Assembly: GCA_902537945.1 (NCBI GenBank)
Contig: CACBDG010000004.1
Location: 52,298-116,297 of the forward strand
Reading direction: 5' to 3'
From: an uncultured SAR116 cluster alpha proteobacterium
GTDB lineage: Bacteria; Pseudomonadota; Alphaproteobacteria; Puniceispirillales; Marisalimonadaceae
DNA length: 64,000 nucleotides
The notes below the pieces were generated by a model. It had not been told where the DNA came from, did no database searches, and saw only the letters and a list, made by a program, of their open reading frames with translations. Below are positions 33,187-42,213 of this stretch, in pieces. The position numbers were made by a program, and so were the translations under genes. Position 1 is the stretch's first letter; the number at the start of each line of letters is the position of its first letter.

Positions 33187-33996
33187 ATGACAAAAATTGC
33201 ATCAATTATAATTTACGGAATTTGTATTTATTTATTTTTCGTTCTTATTATGTTTTTTTTTCAAAGATCACTTTTATACCTACCTTCAAAAGAAAAACTT
33301 GATCCCTCTTTTTATTCCAATACAGGATTAAAAAAAGTTAAATTGATAACCTCAGACAAATTAGTTCTTAGTTCTTTGTTCATAAAACCATCTGCTAAAA
33401 ATCAAAATACTGTAGTAGTATTTCACGGTAATGCTGGACACATAGGACATAGAGTAGATAAATTCAGGCCCTTTTTAGAGGAAGGCTACGGTTTATTATT
33501 AGTTGAATATAGGGGTTACGGTGAAAATTTAGGAAAACCAACAGAGAGTGGTTTTTATAAAGATGGGAAGGCAGCATTAAATTTTTTATCTAAACAAAAA
33601 ATTCCTAAAGAAAAAACTATTTTGTACGGAGAGTCTCTGGGGTGTGGCTTAGCTGTAAAACTTTCTACACTACACAGATTCAATGCAACAATACTTGAAG
33701 CTCCATACACATCAATTTCTGACATTGCATCTCATCATTATTGGTATCTTCCTGCAAAATTACTAGTGTTAGATCGCTTTGATATAATTAGTAAAATAAA
33801 AAATATTAAATCACCATTACTAGTTCTTCATGGTGAAAATGACAATGTAATTAGTATCAAATTTGGTGAAAAAGTATTTAATTCAGCACGTGAACCAAAA
33901 ACAGCTATCTTTATTAGCAAGGCAGGACACAACAATCTTTATGAATTTAATATTTATGATAAAATTCAGAAGTTTTTAAAAGAATTGAAAAAATAA
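33187..33996 (+). CDS. alpha/beta hydrolase, BEM46/ABHD13-like, membrane-anchored
   Basis: A 269-residue protein with an N-terminal membrane helix (about 5-25), then FQRSLLYLPS, typical of the BEM46 group. Oxyanion motif HGNAGHIGHR, nucleophile GESLGCG (Ser about 151), acid in HGENDNVIS and catalytic histidine in KAGHNNLYE are all present. Probably an esterase or thioesterase/palmitoylesterase-like enzyme facing the periplasm; substrate unknown. Confidence 0.87.
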   Translation: MTKIASIIIYGICIYLFFVLIMFFFQRSLLYLPSKEKLDPSFYSNTGLKKVKLITSDKLVLSSLFIKPSAKNQNTVVVFHGNAGHIGHRVDKFRPFLEEGYGLLLVEYRGYGENLGKPTESGFYKDGKAALNFLSKQKIPKEKTILYGESLGCGLAVKLSTLHRFNATILEAPYTSISDIASHHYWYLPAKLLVLDRFDIISKIKNIKSPLLVLHGENDNVISIKFGEKVFNSAREPKTAIFISKAGHNNLYEFNIYDKIQKFLKELKK

Positions 33997-34137
33997 AAAA
34001 TTTCAAAAAGAGTATTGAAATTATTTTAATAAAATTAATATTATAAGAACTTCTAGTAAATCAGTTAATATGCTTGTTTTTAATTATTGATTTGCTATGT
34101 GATATATAGTTTCATTTTAACGAGAAAGTAATTTATA

Positions 34138-34545
34138 ATGTTCATTAGATTTTGTATTAAATTTATTTGTTTTTTCTTCATTACAAAGTTTGGATATGCT
34201 GACATTGTCAATATAAATAATGCACAAATTAAAGAATTATCCAAAATAAATATTCCAATTGTGGATGTAAGAAGAAGTTCGGAATGGAAACAAACTGGAG
34301 TTGTTCCAAAGAGTATTTTGCTTACCTTTTTTGATAAAAACGGAAACTATAATTTCGATAGTTGGTATGAAAAATTACTTCTAAAGATTAATAAAGGTAA
34401 ACCAATTATATTAATATGTAGAACTGGAAGAAGAACTAGAATAATAGCTGAAATGATGGATAAAAAATTGGATAATGTGATATATAATGCCAAGTATGGA
34501 ATAACATCGTGGATTGAAGAAAATTTACCTGTAGTTAAACCATAA
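34138..34545 (+). CDS. periplasmic rhodanese-domain protein
   Basis: A 135-residue single-domain rhodanese. An N-terminal hydrophobic signal ends near GYA-DIV. The core has PIVDVRRSSEWKQTGVVPKS and the active-site loop ILICRTGRRTR, with the catalytic cysteine about residue 101. Single-domain rhodaneses transfer sulfane sulfur or handle redox; export to the periplasm is inferred from the signal. Confidence 0.87.
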   Translation: MFIRFCIKFICFFFITKFGYADIVNINNAQIKELSKINIPIVDVRRSSEWKQTGVVPKSILLTFFDKNGNYNFDSWYEKLLLKINKGKPIILICRTGRRTRIIAEMMDKKLDNVIYNAKYGITSWIEENLPVVKP

Positions 34546-34623
34546 AATTAATTTTTAATTATGGTTAAAATTTTTTGTATAGTTTTTCTTAAAAGAAAAT
34601 ACCATTTACAAGTATGTTAATTC

Positions 34624-35160
34624 TTAACTTCTTAATGCTTTAATAGCGCTTGCAACATCCTCATCTTGAATATTTAAAGCTTTTCTTTTTACTCTTATTT
34701 CGTTAGCTTTTTCTAAAACGTTGGCATGAGAAAATCCAAATGGTGGGTCAAATTTATAACTAGCAAGTTCTATAAGTAATCCTAATGGTTCTCTAAAATA
34801 AAGTGAATCCATAAACCCTCTATCTTTTATACCAGTGTTTGCAAATCCATTTTCATTTAAGTTTTTTTCAGCTATTCTTATAGTACTTTGGCTTACCCAA
34901 AACGCAACATGGTGAACACCACCACATTCGTATTTAAGTTTTTTTTTGTTAGGTGTAAAATTTTCATTAGTAAAAACTGTTACAGTAGTTCCATCCCCAC
35001 AATCAAAGTATAAATGATTTGTATTTAAGTCATCTAAATTCGGCTGTTCAAATATAAATTTCATACCAAGTATATTTTGCCAAAAATCTATTGAGGTTTT
35101 TTTATCAGCTCCATTTAAGGTAATATGATGTATGCCCTGAGCTTGAATTATACTATTCAT
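34624..35160 (-). CDS. VOC-family protein (glyoxalase/extradiol dioxygenase-like)
   Basis: A 178-residue protein with two beta-alpha-beta-beta-beta units. Metal-ligand positions are visible: GIHHITLNGADKKTSIDFW (first His), GVHHVAFWV (second His) and PLGLLIELASY (Glu). That fits a ring-cleaving dioxygenase-type or glyoxalase-type metalloprotein. The substrate is unknown. Alone on the minus strand; 178 bases without a gene follow to the DapA-family gene. Confidence 0.85.
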   Translation of the reverse strand: MNSIIQAQGIHHITLNGADKKTSIDFWQNILGMKFIFEQPNLDDLNTNHLYFDCGDGTTVTVFTNENFTPNKKKLKYECGGVHHVAFWVSQSTIRIAEKNLNENGFANTGIKDRGFMDSLYFREPLGLLIELASYKFDPPFGFSHANVLEKANEIRVKRKALNIQDEDVASAIKALRS

Positions 35161-35338
35161 TTTGTTCCTATAAGTTAATACTTTAAATTTGTAACAATTT
35201 ATAAAATAATATCAAAAATCCCAAAAAAACATATAATCTAATTTGTGATTTTAAAAGAGTTATCAAAATTAGTTTAGATGAAATTTTCATGAATTACATT
35301 TAAGTAGATTAACTCACAAATACAACCTGGTAAAAATT

Positions 35339-36259
35339 TTAAATTTTCACGCCAATTGATTTCAAAGACTTTTCAAGTTGTATTTTTTCTTCATCATCAA
35401 GTAAAATTGATGACCTCATAGTATCACTTGGTATTTTTCCTAAAACCTTCAAACAATACTTGATACGAGCTGTTGCAAAACTTGGTGGATATTTACCATA
35501 AATATTTTTTGCTAAAATTAATAACTTCTTATCTAAGTCCTGGGCTAAATCAAAATTTTTACTTTGAATATTAGTAATTAATTCAACAATTTTTTCGGGA
35601 ACTATTGCAGCCAAACTCACTTGTGATCCGTCACTGTCATATTTGAAACATGGGTAGATATGCTCATCACCAGATGCCATTACTAAAAAATTTTTATTAA
35701 TACTTTTTAAAAAATTATAGTTTTCTATGTAACTGTTTGTATTCCAACTTCCTTCTTTAATCCCAATTATATTTTTTAAATTCATTAGTTCGCTTAGGGT
35801 TTCTTTTGTATATGAAAGATAGCCAGAATTTACGCTGGATTGATATATAAATATTGGACCCTGAACTGCTTTTGATATAATTTTATGATGTTCATAAATC
35901 ATTTTAGTGCTTATTCCCTGTGACCAAGAAAAAGGAGGAAATATCAATATTGCGTTTGCTCCACTTTCTAGCATTTCTTTTGCAATACGAGCAGCTTTTT
36001 GTGGATCTTCAAAATTAACACCTGAAATTATGAACGCTTCTTTTTTTATGCTTTGTTTAATAATTTTTAATACTTGAATTTGTTCATTGGCACTTAGAGT
36101 AAAATTTTCACCAGCATGTCCATTTACTAACAAACCCGTTATACCTTTTACATTAGAAATTTCCCTGACATGTCTAGCTAAATTTTCTATATCTATAGAT
36201 TTATCTTTTTTTAAAGGCACAATATTAGCAGCGTATATTCCTTTAATTTTACTATTCAT
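35339..36259 (-). CDS. DapA/N-acetylneuraminate-lyase-family aldolase or deaminase
   Basis: A 306-residue class I aldolase-fold enzyme. The Schiff-base lysine is in NIIGIKEGS (about residue 168), and the N-terminal opening GIYAANIVPLKKDKSIDIE plus LLVNGHAGENFTLS are family-like (G-x-x-G-E). The tyrosine position reads IFIYQSS. The enzyme could be a dihydrodipicolinate-synthase paralogue acting in catabolism; 4-hydroxyproline pathways use such a family member as a deaminase. It is the last gene of the operon with the oxidase subunits (39055-35339). Confidence 0.85.
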   Translation of the reverse strand: MNSKIKGIYAANIVPLKKDKSIDIENLARHVREISNVKGITGLLVNGHAGENFTLSANEQIQVLKIIKQSIKKEAFIISGVNFEDPQKAARIAKEMLESGANAILIFPPFSWSQGISTKMIYEHHKIISKAVQGPIFIYQSSVNSGYLSYTKETLSELMNLKNIIGIKEGSWNTNSYIENYNFLKSINKNFLVMASGDEHIYPCFKYDSDGSQVSLAAIVPEKIVELITNIQSKNFDLAQDLDKKLLILAKNIYGKYPPSFATARIKYCLKVLGKIPSDTMRSSILLDDEEKIQLEKSLKSIGVKI

Positions 36260-37357
36260 TTACAAAAACCTTTTAATATCAAATAAACTCAAATCTATAT
36301 TTTTACCTAAAATCTTTTTAGCTAGTAATTTGCCCATGTAAGGACCACTTGTGTATCCTGAATGAATTGAACCGATTACGTAAGCATTTTCATAGTTTGG
36401 TATTTCTCCAATAATAGGCATTGCATCATCAGTCTCAGCTTCTAAACCTAACCATACTCTTGCTACTCTAGAACTTTTTAATCTCGGGATTGCGTGACAT
36501 GCTAACATCATGTTACCAATTAAATTTTCAGGTTTTGTTTCTGTATAATTATCTTCAATATTTCCAACCCCTGGCCAACCACCGCCAATTAATACCGTAC
36601 CATTGTTGAATTGTTTAAGTGATAATTTTCCATTAGCAACAGTAATGACTGTATCCATAATTGTTGGCATTCTCTCACTTACTATTAATTGTTGTGGAAG
36701 GCATTTAATTTTAATATTTATTTGTAATAACTTAAGTGTTTTCTCTAAATTCACGCCTGTCGCCAGTATTAAACTTGACGCAATAAGTTTTTCACCATTT
36801 TTAAAAATAATTACATATTTATTTTTATCATAGTCAATTTCAGAAACATCATAATTTTCTAAAATTTTTACATTATTTTCTTTAAGAGCTTTTGAATAGG
36901 CACTCCCCGTTTGATTAGCACTAACATAACCATCCATTTCACAAAAAGCTGCACATTTAATACTTGAATTTATGTTAGGATCAATTCTTTGGGCTTCTTT
37001 TTTGGATATTATACTTATATCTGCTCCATATTCATTTCTTATCTTAGATCTTTCAATCAAAAGTTTTTCTTCATTTTCTGTGAAAGCTAAACAAAGTCCA
37101 TTTTTCTTTTCAACGTCTATTTCCTTTGATAACCACTCACTTGTGTTCATCCAGAGCTCCCAACCTTTTTTAGCATAAGGTATTAATTGTGCTCTTGTCA
37201 TATGCATCGTCAATGTTCCAGCGTTAACACCTGAAGCACCTCTGCAAATTAAATTTTTGTCTATAATTGACACATTTAGACCATTTTTAGCAAGTTCTAA
37301 ACCTGTTGAACCACCATTAATACCACCACCTATTATTGCTACATCTGTTTGTTTCAT
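36260..37357 (-). CDS. FAD-dependent amine/amino-acid oxidase subunit (DadA/HcnC/LhpB-like)
   Basis: A 365-residue DAO-fold flavoprotein. The FAD motif is VAIIGGGINGGSTGLELA (about 6-23), and the family C-terminal block has VARVWLGLEAETDDAMPIIGE and IGSIHSGYTSGPYMG in pieces. In this operon it is probably the beta (substrate-oxidising) subunit of a heteromeric dehydrogenase/oxidase, with the 475-residue and 95-residue neighbours. Substrates of relatives are D-amino acids, D-hydroxyproline, opines or glycine (HcnC). Adjacent to the DapA-family gene without a gap. Confidence 0.87.
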   Translation of the reverse strand: MKQTDVAIIGGGINGGSTGLELAKNGLNVSIIDKNLICRGASGVNAGTLTMHMTRAQLIPYAKKGWELWMNTSEWLSKEIDVEKKNGLCLAFTENEEKLLIERSKIRNEYGADISIISKKEAQRIDPNINSSIKCAAFCEMDGYVSANQTGSAYSKALKENNVKILENYDVSEIDYDKNKYVIIFKNGEKLIASSLILATGVNLEKTLKLLQINIKIKCLPQQLIVSERMPTIMDTVITVANGKLSLKQFNNGTVLIGGGWPGVGNIEDNYTETKPENLIGNMMLACHAIPRLKSSRVARVWLGLEAETDDAMPIIGEIPNYENAYVIGSIHSGYTSGPYMGKLLAKKILGKNIDLSLFDIKRFL

Positions 37358-37359
37358 TT

Positions 37360-38787
37360 TTATAAAGGAGCTGCCTCTACTTTTGTTATTTTTTCATAAT
37401 CGAAATCACCTAATACTTTATCAAGTGGAACCGGCCTAATAGGAGATCTTCCAGTTAAATAACCTAAATTATCAATTTCACAATTTAGATATTCTGCAAC
37501 TATTTTTGAAACAGCATATTGACAAGTCCTACCTTGGCAAGGTCCCATACCAAGTCTTGTCCAAGATTTAATTTGATTAATATCTCTTGCTCCTCGATCA
37601 ACCGCTGTTAAAATTTCACTTTTTGTAACATCCTCACACCTACAAATAACTGTATTATTATCTATATTTTCAATTAATTTTTTAGGAGTAAAATTTAATT
37701 GAGAGATAGCTTTTGCAAATACTTCATATTTATCTAATTTCTTTAAAATTTTGTAAGTATTTTGATTAAAATCCTTTTGTGAAATAATTTTTTCGTCATA
37801 TAACAGAGCCCAACTTGCTAGTAAACCCTTGTCACTTGCTGCCAGGGCTCCAGAAATTCCTGCACCATCACCAGCTAAATAAACACCATTTACTGAGGAT
37901 CTTAAAAACCTATCAACTTTTGCTATCCAGCCACCCTTTTGCTCGTCATAAATATGTTCAGCCCTCAATAATCTAGTAATATCTGTACTTGGTATTAAGC
38001 CGTGGCCAATGGCAATTGTTTCTGAAATTATGTTCTTAGCCTTACCAGTCTTTAAATTTCTTATTTTTACATTTATTCCTTCGTCTACTTCAAAAGCTTT
38101 TTCAATTGTAGAATTTGAGTAAACAGGAATTCTATTGAGAAAAATTTTAAAAACCCATTTTATACCATCTCTAAAATTTTTTGGATTTGTCATTAGAGAA
38201 AAAGTAGATTTAATCCAATCTTTTTTACTGCTTGTATCTATTATTGCATCTATTTTACCACCAAATTTAATTACATAGTATGCAACCAACATCAATAGAG
38301 GTCCGTTACCAGCCAAAATAATTTTTTTACTTGGTATAAAATGGTGCGCTTTAAGAATAACGGTACAAGCTGCAAGTCCTATAACTCCTGGAATCGTCCA
38401 TCCTTCAAACGGTATAATTTTTTCGTAGGTTCCAGTTGCTATTATTAACGATTTTGATTGCCATTGTATTGTGGAAGTTTCATTAAATGCATTTACTTTA
38501 AACCCAGGAGAAACTTGCCAGACTGTATGATTATATGCCGTTTCAATTTTAAATTTTTTGATCTCTTCAGAAAGCTTTTTTTGAATTTCGTTTTCTTCAA
38601 GTTTTTTTGAGATACTTTTGTATGTTTTTGGAGGCGCTCTATAAATCTGACCACCTGAGTTAGAATTTAAGTCAACTATTAAAACCTTAAGTCCTTTTTT
38701 TGCACAATTTACCGCTGAACTCACGCCACTAGGTCCAGCACCAATAACAATTACATCATATTTTTTATTATTTATCAAAATCACCAA
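37360..38787 (-). CDS. NAD(P)/FAD-dependent oxidoreductase with BFD-type 2Fe-2S domain (HcnB/OoxA/LhpF-like subunit)
   Basis: A 475-residue alpha subunit. The N-terminal FAD motif is VIGAGPSGVSSAVNCA (about 14-29), and a second nucleotide motif is IILAGNGPLLML. The C-terminal BFD-like Fe-S domain has ICRCEDVTKSEI and GMGPCQGRTCQ, four cysteines for one [2Fe-2S]. It passes electrons between the small Fe-S subunit and the FAD subunit. The gene overlaps the preceding small-subunit gene by 20 bases. Confidence 0.88.
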   Translation of the reverse strand: MVILINNKKYDVIVIGAGPSGVSSAVNCAKKGLKVLIVDLNSNSGGQIYRAPPKTYKSISKKLEENEIQKKLSEEIKKFKIETAYNHTVWQVSPGFKVNAFNETSTIQWQSKSLIIATGTYEKIIPFEGWTIPGVIGLAACTVILKAHHFIPSKKIILAGNGPLLMLVAYYVIKFGGKIDAIIDTSSKKDWIKSTFSLMTNPKNFRDGIKWVFKIFLNRIPVYSNSTIEKAFEVDEGINVKIRNLKTGKAKNIISETIAIGHGLIPSTDITRLLRAEHIYDEQKGGWIAKVDRFLRSSVNGVYLAGDGAGISGALAASDKGLLASWALLYDEKIISQKDFNQNTYKILKKLDKYEVFAKAISQLNFTPKKLIENIDNNTVICRCEDVTKSEILTAVDRGARDINQIKSWTRLGMGPCQGRTCQYAVSKIVAEYLNCEIDNLGYLTGRSPIRPVPLDKVLGDFDYEKITKVEAAPL

Positions 38788-39055
38788 CTTTTATTTTCAT
38801 TCCGTCTTTAATAAAAATATTACACGAAATAACTTTTTTATCATCGATAAGTACTACACATTCTTGACAAGAGCCCATTAAACAAAACATACCCCTGTTT
38901 TGCTTTTTTTTTGGCGACAATCTTAATTTTTTTATATTATTTACAAATAAAACTAAAGCGAGACATTCACCCTCATAAGCTTCAATTTTTTTATTATTTA
39001 CATTAATATAAACCTTATTACTTCTATCAAAATAATTTGAAATTCTTAAATCCAC
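38768..39055 (-). CDS. small 2Fe-2S ferredoxin subunit (HcnA/LhpE-like)
   Basis: A 95-residue subunit with cysteines in FCLMGSCQECVV (C-x4-C-x2-C) and a fourth at VISC, the plant-type [2Fe-2S] pattern seen in HcnA, opine-oxidase and hydroxyproline-dehydrogenase gamma subunits. First gene of the four-gene operon ending with the DapA-family gene. The 214 bases before the divergent binding-protein gene hold the promoter region. Confidence 0.87.
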   Translation of the reverse strand: MDLRISNYFDRSNKVYINVNNKKIEAYEGECLALVLFVNNIKKLRLSPKKKQNRGMFCLMGSCQECVVLIDDKKVISCNIFIKDGMKIKVGDFDK

Positions 39056-39269
39056 TTTTTAACTTCTATCTTTTAATAAATAACTTTTAAAAAACTTTCA
39101 TCTTGTAACACCATATAGGCGTAATCTTATAAATTGTCTGCAAATTGATTAGGCAGTAATACAAAATTTACCCAAATATAGGCAAATAATAATTTTATTG
39201 AATAAATTTGTATCATTTTATTATAATTTAAATAACAATATTAACATAATAACTGAAAAGGAGGCTATA

Positions 39270-40076
39270 ATGTTTTTAAAATTATTTAAAACAATTGCAA
39301 CTCTATTGGTTTTAATCTCAATTTCTGCTGTTACACAAGCCCGATCTTTAGATGAGATTTTAAAATCAGGAGTTCTTAAAGGCGGTGTTAACCCTGGCTT
39401 ACCACCACTTGCTAAATATGATGATAAAAATAATTTAGTAGGTTTTGATGCTGACATAATGGCAAGATTAGCTGAAATGTTAGGTGTTAAATTGGAACTT
39501 GTTAAAGTCGGTTCCCCAGACAGAATACCATTTGTTGCAACTGGAAAAATTGATATAGTAATGGGTGCTCTTACAAGAAATTATAAGAGACAAAAAATAG
39601 TTGATTATACTGTTCCAGTTCACACAGAGGTTTTTGGAGCACTTACAACAAATAAAAAACCCTTTGCTGCTGTAATGGATATGAATAGAGAGGATGTTAA
39701 ACTTGCTCAGGTTAGAGGTTCAATGCCAGCTGGATGGGCAAAGAAAAATTTAACCAAAGCAAAAATTACTTTATTCGATAATTATCCTGACGCAATGAGA
39801 GCTATTGCTCAAGGAAGAGCTGATGCTATTGTAGATGTTGTTGATTTCCTCGGTGAACACATGAATAAATATAAAGATGTTAAATGGCAAGTTGTAGATA
39901 AAGCCATTGATACATGGTATTGTGGTATTGGAGTTAAGAAAGGTAACGCATCCCTTCAACAATGGTTAAATGTTGCTCTATATACACTTCATAGAGCAGA
40001 TTTTGTTGATGAGACTTGGGAAAAATGGTTTGGAATACGTCAAATTCACAGTGTACAACCACAACCTTATTTCTAA
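39270..40076 (+). CDS. periplasmic substrate-binding protein of a polar amino-acid-type ABC importer
   Basis: A 268-residue SBP_bac_3 protein. The start is ATG 39270, with AAGGAGG six bases upstream, giving a clean signal peptide (MFLKLFKTIATLLVLIS, cleavage near TQA-RS); the frame extends 24 codons upstream without a ribosome site. Domain landmarks are LVGFDADIMARLAEMLGV and VMGALTRNYKRQKIVDYT. The family binds polar amino acids or related small amines. A strong hairpin at 40094 separates it from the permeases, as expected for a highly expressed binding protein. Confidence 0.92.
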   Translation: MFLKLFKTIATLLVLISISAVTQARSLDEILKSGVLKGGVNPGLPPLAKYDDKNNLVGFDADIMARLAEMLGVKLELVKVGSPDRIPFVATGKIDIVMGALTRNYKRQKIVDYTVPVHTEVFGALTTNKKPFAAVMDMNREDVKLAQVRGSMPAGWAKKNLTKAKITLFDNYPDAMRAIAQGRADAIVDVVDFLGEHMNKYKDVKWQVVDKAIDTWYCGIGVKKGNASLQQWLNVALYTLHRADFVDETWEKWFGIRQIHSVQPQPYF

Positions 40077-40093
40077 TCTACTTTCAAAAATTA

Positions 40094-40130
40094 TTTTACC
40101 CTCTATTGTAAAAAATAGTAGAGGGTAAAA
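40094..40130 (+). promoter_or_regulatory. intercistronic hairpin occluding the first permease ribosome binding site
   Basis: TTTTACCCTCTA (40094-40105) and TAGAGGGTAAAA (40119-40130) are exact reverse complements, a 12-bp stem with a 13-base loop. The right arm includes GAGGG, the only Shine-Dalgarno-like sequence before ATG 40132. The structure would protect the binding-protein mRNA end and lower permease translation, matching the usual excess of binding protein over permease. Confidence 0.75.
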
Positions 40131-40131
40131 C

Positions 40132-40809
40132 ATGGGTTATACATTAGTTTATACACAAGTTTTAGAGTTTCTTCCTTATCTTGTTAAAGGTGCTTGGATT
40201 AGTTTACAAATAGCTATTTTAGCTTTTTTTGGTGGAATGTTTTTTGGCTTAATATTAGCTACAATTAGAACCTTTGGTAATAAAATTTTAAATAAAATTG
40301 TAATCTGTTACGTTACTTTCTTTACTAATACTCCACAGCTCGTCCAAATATACTTTTTATTTTTCGCCTTACCTGAATTTGGAATTTTGTTATCTCCTTA
40401 CATAGCAGTTCTGCTTGGAATGACTTTAAATGCTGCAGCATATTTATGTGAAATCCAAAGGGCTGGGTTCTTGTCTATTAGGCAAAATGAATTGGATGCA
40501 GCTAAAACTTTAAATTTTAGTCTAGTTCAACAAGTAAAATATGTTATTTTACCACATATAATGAGGGTTCTGTTTCCGCCTCTATCTAATCATTATATAA
40601 TTATGACATTAGGAACGTCGATGGCAGCCATATTTGGTGTTGAAGAATTAACAGGAAGGGCATTCAATATCAATTCTGAAACATTTCGATCAGTGGAGAT
40701 ATTTTCTATAACAGCTCTTATATATATTGTCATCACTTTTATAGCTACATTTTTACTTGCAGTTATAGGAAGATATTTTTTCAAAGCAAAAATAAGGATT
40801 ATTCAATAA
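40132..40809 (+). CDS. ABC transporter permease (HisM/HisQ family)
   Basis: A 225-residue permease with about five membrane helices. The HisM-type cytoplasmic loop for contact with the ATPase is present as AAYLCEIQRAGFLSIRQNELDAAKTLNFS, read in parts (E-x-x-R-A-G...Q-x-E-A-A-type). Overlaps the second permease gene by one base (ATAATGG). Translation probably depends on opening of the upstream hairpin. Confidence 0.9.
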   Translation: MGYTLVYTQVLEFLPYLVKGAWISLQIAILAFFGGMFFGLILATIRTFGNKILNKIVICYVTFFTNTPQLVQIYFLFFALPEFGILLSPYIAVLLGMTLNAAAYLCEIQRAGFLSIRQNELDAAKTLNFSLVQQVKYVILPHIMRVLFPPLSNHYIIMTLGTSMAAIFGVEELTGRAFNINSETFRSVEIFSITALIYIVITFIATFLLAVIGRYFFKAKIRIIQ

Positions 40810-41492
40810 TGGAAAGATTAATTGAAGAAATACCTAATTTTTTTACAATTTGGAATGTAATTTTTTTAGCTAAAGCAATGGGTGTAACTTTTTTGCTAAC
40901 TGCTATAGGTTGTTTATTTGGTTTTAGTGTTGGCGGATTATTAGCTATTTTTAGGAAAACAAAATCTATTTATTTACTCCCTCTGAGAATATTTATAATC
41001 ATTTATACTGAAATTTTTAGAAGAGTACCTTTTTTAGTATCTTTATTATTATTTTTTTATGTTTTTCAGATAATAAAAATTTCAGATGATTTATTTCTCA
41101 TAGCAACAATTACTGTCTGTATTATTGCGACAGCATATATAGGTGAAATAATTAGGAGTGGAATAGAGTCAATTAACCAAACGCAGTGGGATGCTGCAAC
41201 AGCAATGAACTTCACGTATTATCAGACTTTAAGGGAAGTAATATTTCCACAGGCTTGGAAAGTAATCCTTCCTCCAGCATTTGGATTTTTTATAATGTTT
41301 ATTAAAGATACTGCTCTTGCTTCTCAGATTGGAGTAATGGAGCTTACATTTGCAGCCAAAATACTCAATAATAAGGGGTTTTCTCCTTTATTATCATTTG
41401 GAACAATTTTAGTTTTATATTTTATTCTTTCATTTCCTTTGGATAGATTCGGAAAGTATATGGAGAAAAAACTTGCCTCAAATAGAAATTAA
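40809..41492 (+). CDS. ABC transporter permease (HisM/HisQ family)
   Basis: A 227-residue partner permease with FRRVPFLVSLLLFFY in the early loop and the EAA-type motif TAYIGEIIRSGIESINQTQWDAA, read in parts. Together with the 40132 product it would form the heterodimeric channel for the polar amino-acid-type importer. Overlaps the ATPase gene by 20 bases. Confidence 0.9.
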   Translation: MERLIEEIPNFFTIWNVIFLAKAMGVTFLLTAIGCLFGFSVGGLLAIFRKTKSIYLLPLRIFIIIYTEIFRRVPFLVSLLLFFYVFQIIKISDDLFLIATITVCIIATAYIGEIIRSGIESINQTQWDAATAMNFTYYQTLREVIFPQAWKVILPPAFGFFIMFIKDTALASQIGVMELTFAAKILNNKGFSPLLSFGTILVLYFILSFPLDRFGKYMEKKLASNRN

Positions 41493-42213
41493 ATCAATTA
41501 ATGCTTTTTACGAAAAACTTCATGTGCTAAAAAACATTGAACTAAGTGTAAGTAAAGGTGAGATCGTTAGTTTAATCGGTCCATCTGGATCAGGCAAAAG
41601 CAGTCTTTTAAAAATGCTAGTTGGACTATTAATTCCAAAATCTGGTAACATATATTTGAATGGAAACCTAGTAAACTTCAATAATCAATCAGACCTAAGA
41701 ATTATTCGAGAACAAATAGCTATTGTTTTTCAACAATATAATTTATTTCAAAATATGAATGTCTTAAAAAATGTTTGTATTGCACCTACTAAAATCCAAA
41801 AAAGAAATCCTAAAGAAGTAAATGAACAAGCCTTAAACCTATTAGAGAAAGTGGGATTGAAAGATAAATTAAAGTCTTATCCAGATGAACTTTCAGGAGG
41901 ACAACAACAGAGAGTCGCTATTGCTAGAGCATTATGTTTGAACCCACAAATTTTACTTTTAGACGAAATTACTTCAGCATTAGACCCAGAGTTAGTAAAG
42001 GAGGTTTTAGATTCAATAAGATTACTTGCATCTGAAGGTATGACTATGTTAATTGTTTCTCATGAAATGAATTTTGTTAAAGAAGTTTCTAGTAGAGTGG
42101 TTTTCATGGATGAAGGATCAATTATAGAAATAAATAATCCAAAAAATATTTTTGAAAAGCCAAAAGAAAAAAGAACATTAGATTTTGTAAGTAAAATACT
42201 TAAAGAAAAATAA
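41473..42213 (+). CDS. ABC transporter ATPase (GlnQ/HisP family)
   Basis: A 246-residue ATPase starting at TTG 41473. Walker A GPSGSGKSS (about 37-45), Q-loop FQQYNLF, signature LSGGQQQRVAIARAL, Walker B ILLLDEITSALDPE and H-loop VSHEMNF are all intact. It energises the importer at 39270-41492. Its stop overlaps the next gene's ATG by one base. Confidence 0.95.
   Translation: MPQIEIKSINAFYEKLHVLKNIELSVSKGEIVSLIGPSGSGKSSLLKMLVGLLIPKSGNIYLNGNLVNFNNQSDLRIIREQIAIVFQQYNLFQNMNVLKNVCIAPTKIQKRNPKEVNEQALNLLEKVGLKDKLKSYPDELSGGQQQRVAIARALCLNPQILLLDEITSALDPELVKEVLDSIRLLASEGMTMLIVSHEMNFVKEVSSRVVFMDEGSIIEINNPKNIFEKPKEKRTLDFVSKILKEK

Noticed and set aside
39198..39269. 24-residue upstream extension of the binding protein
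   Set aside because: AAGGAGG directly precedes ATG 39270, and the signal peptide begins there.
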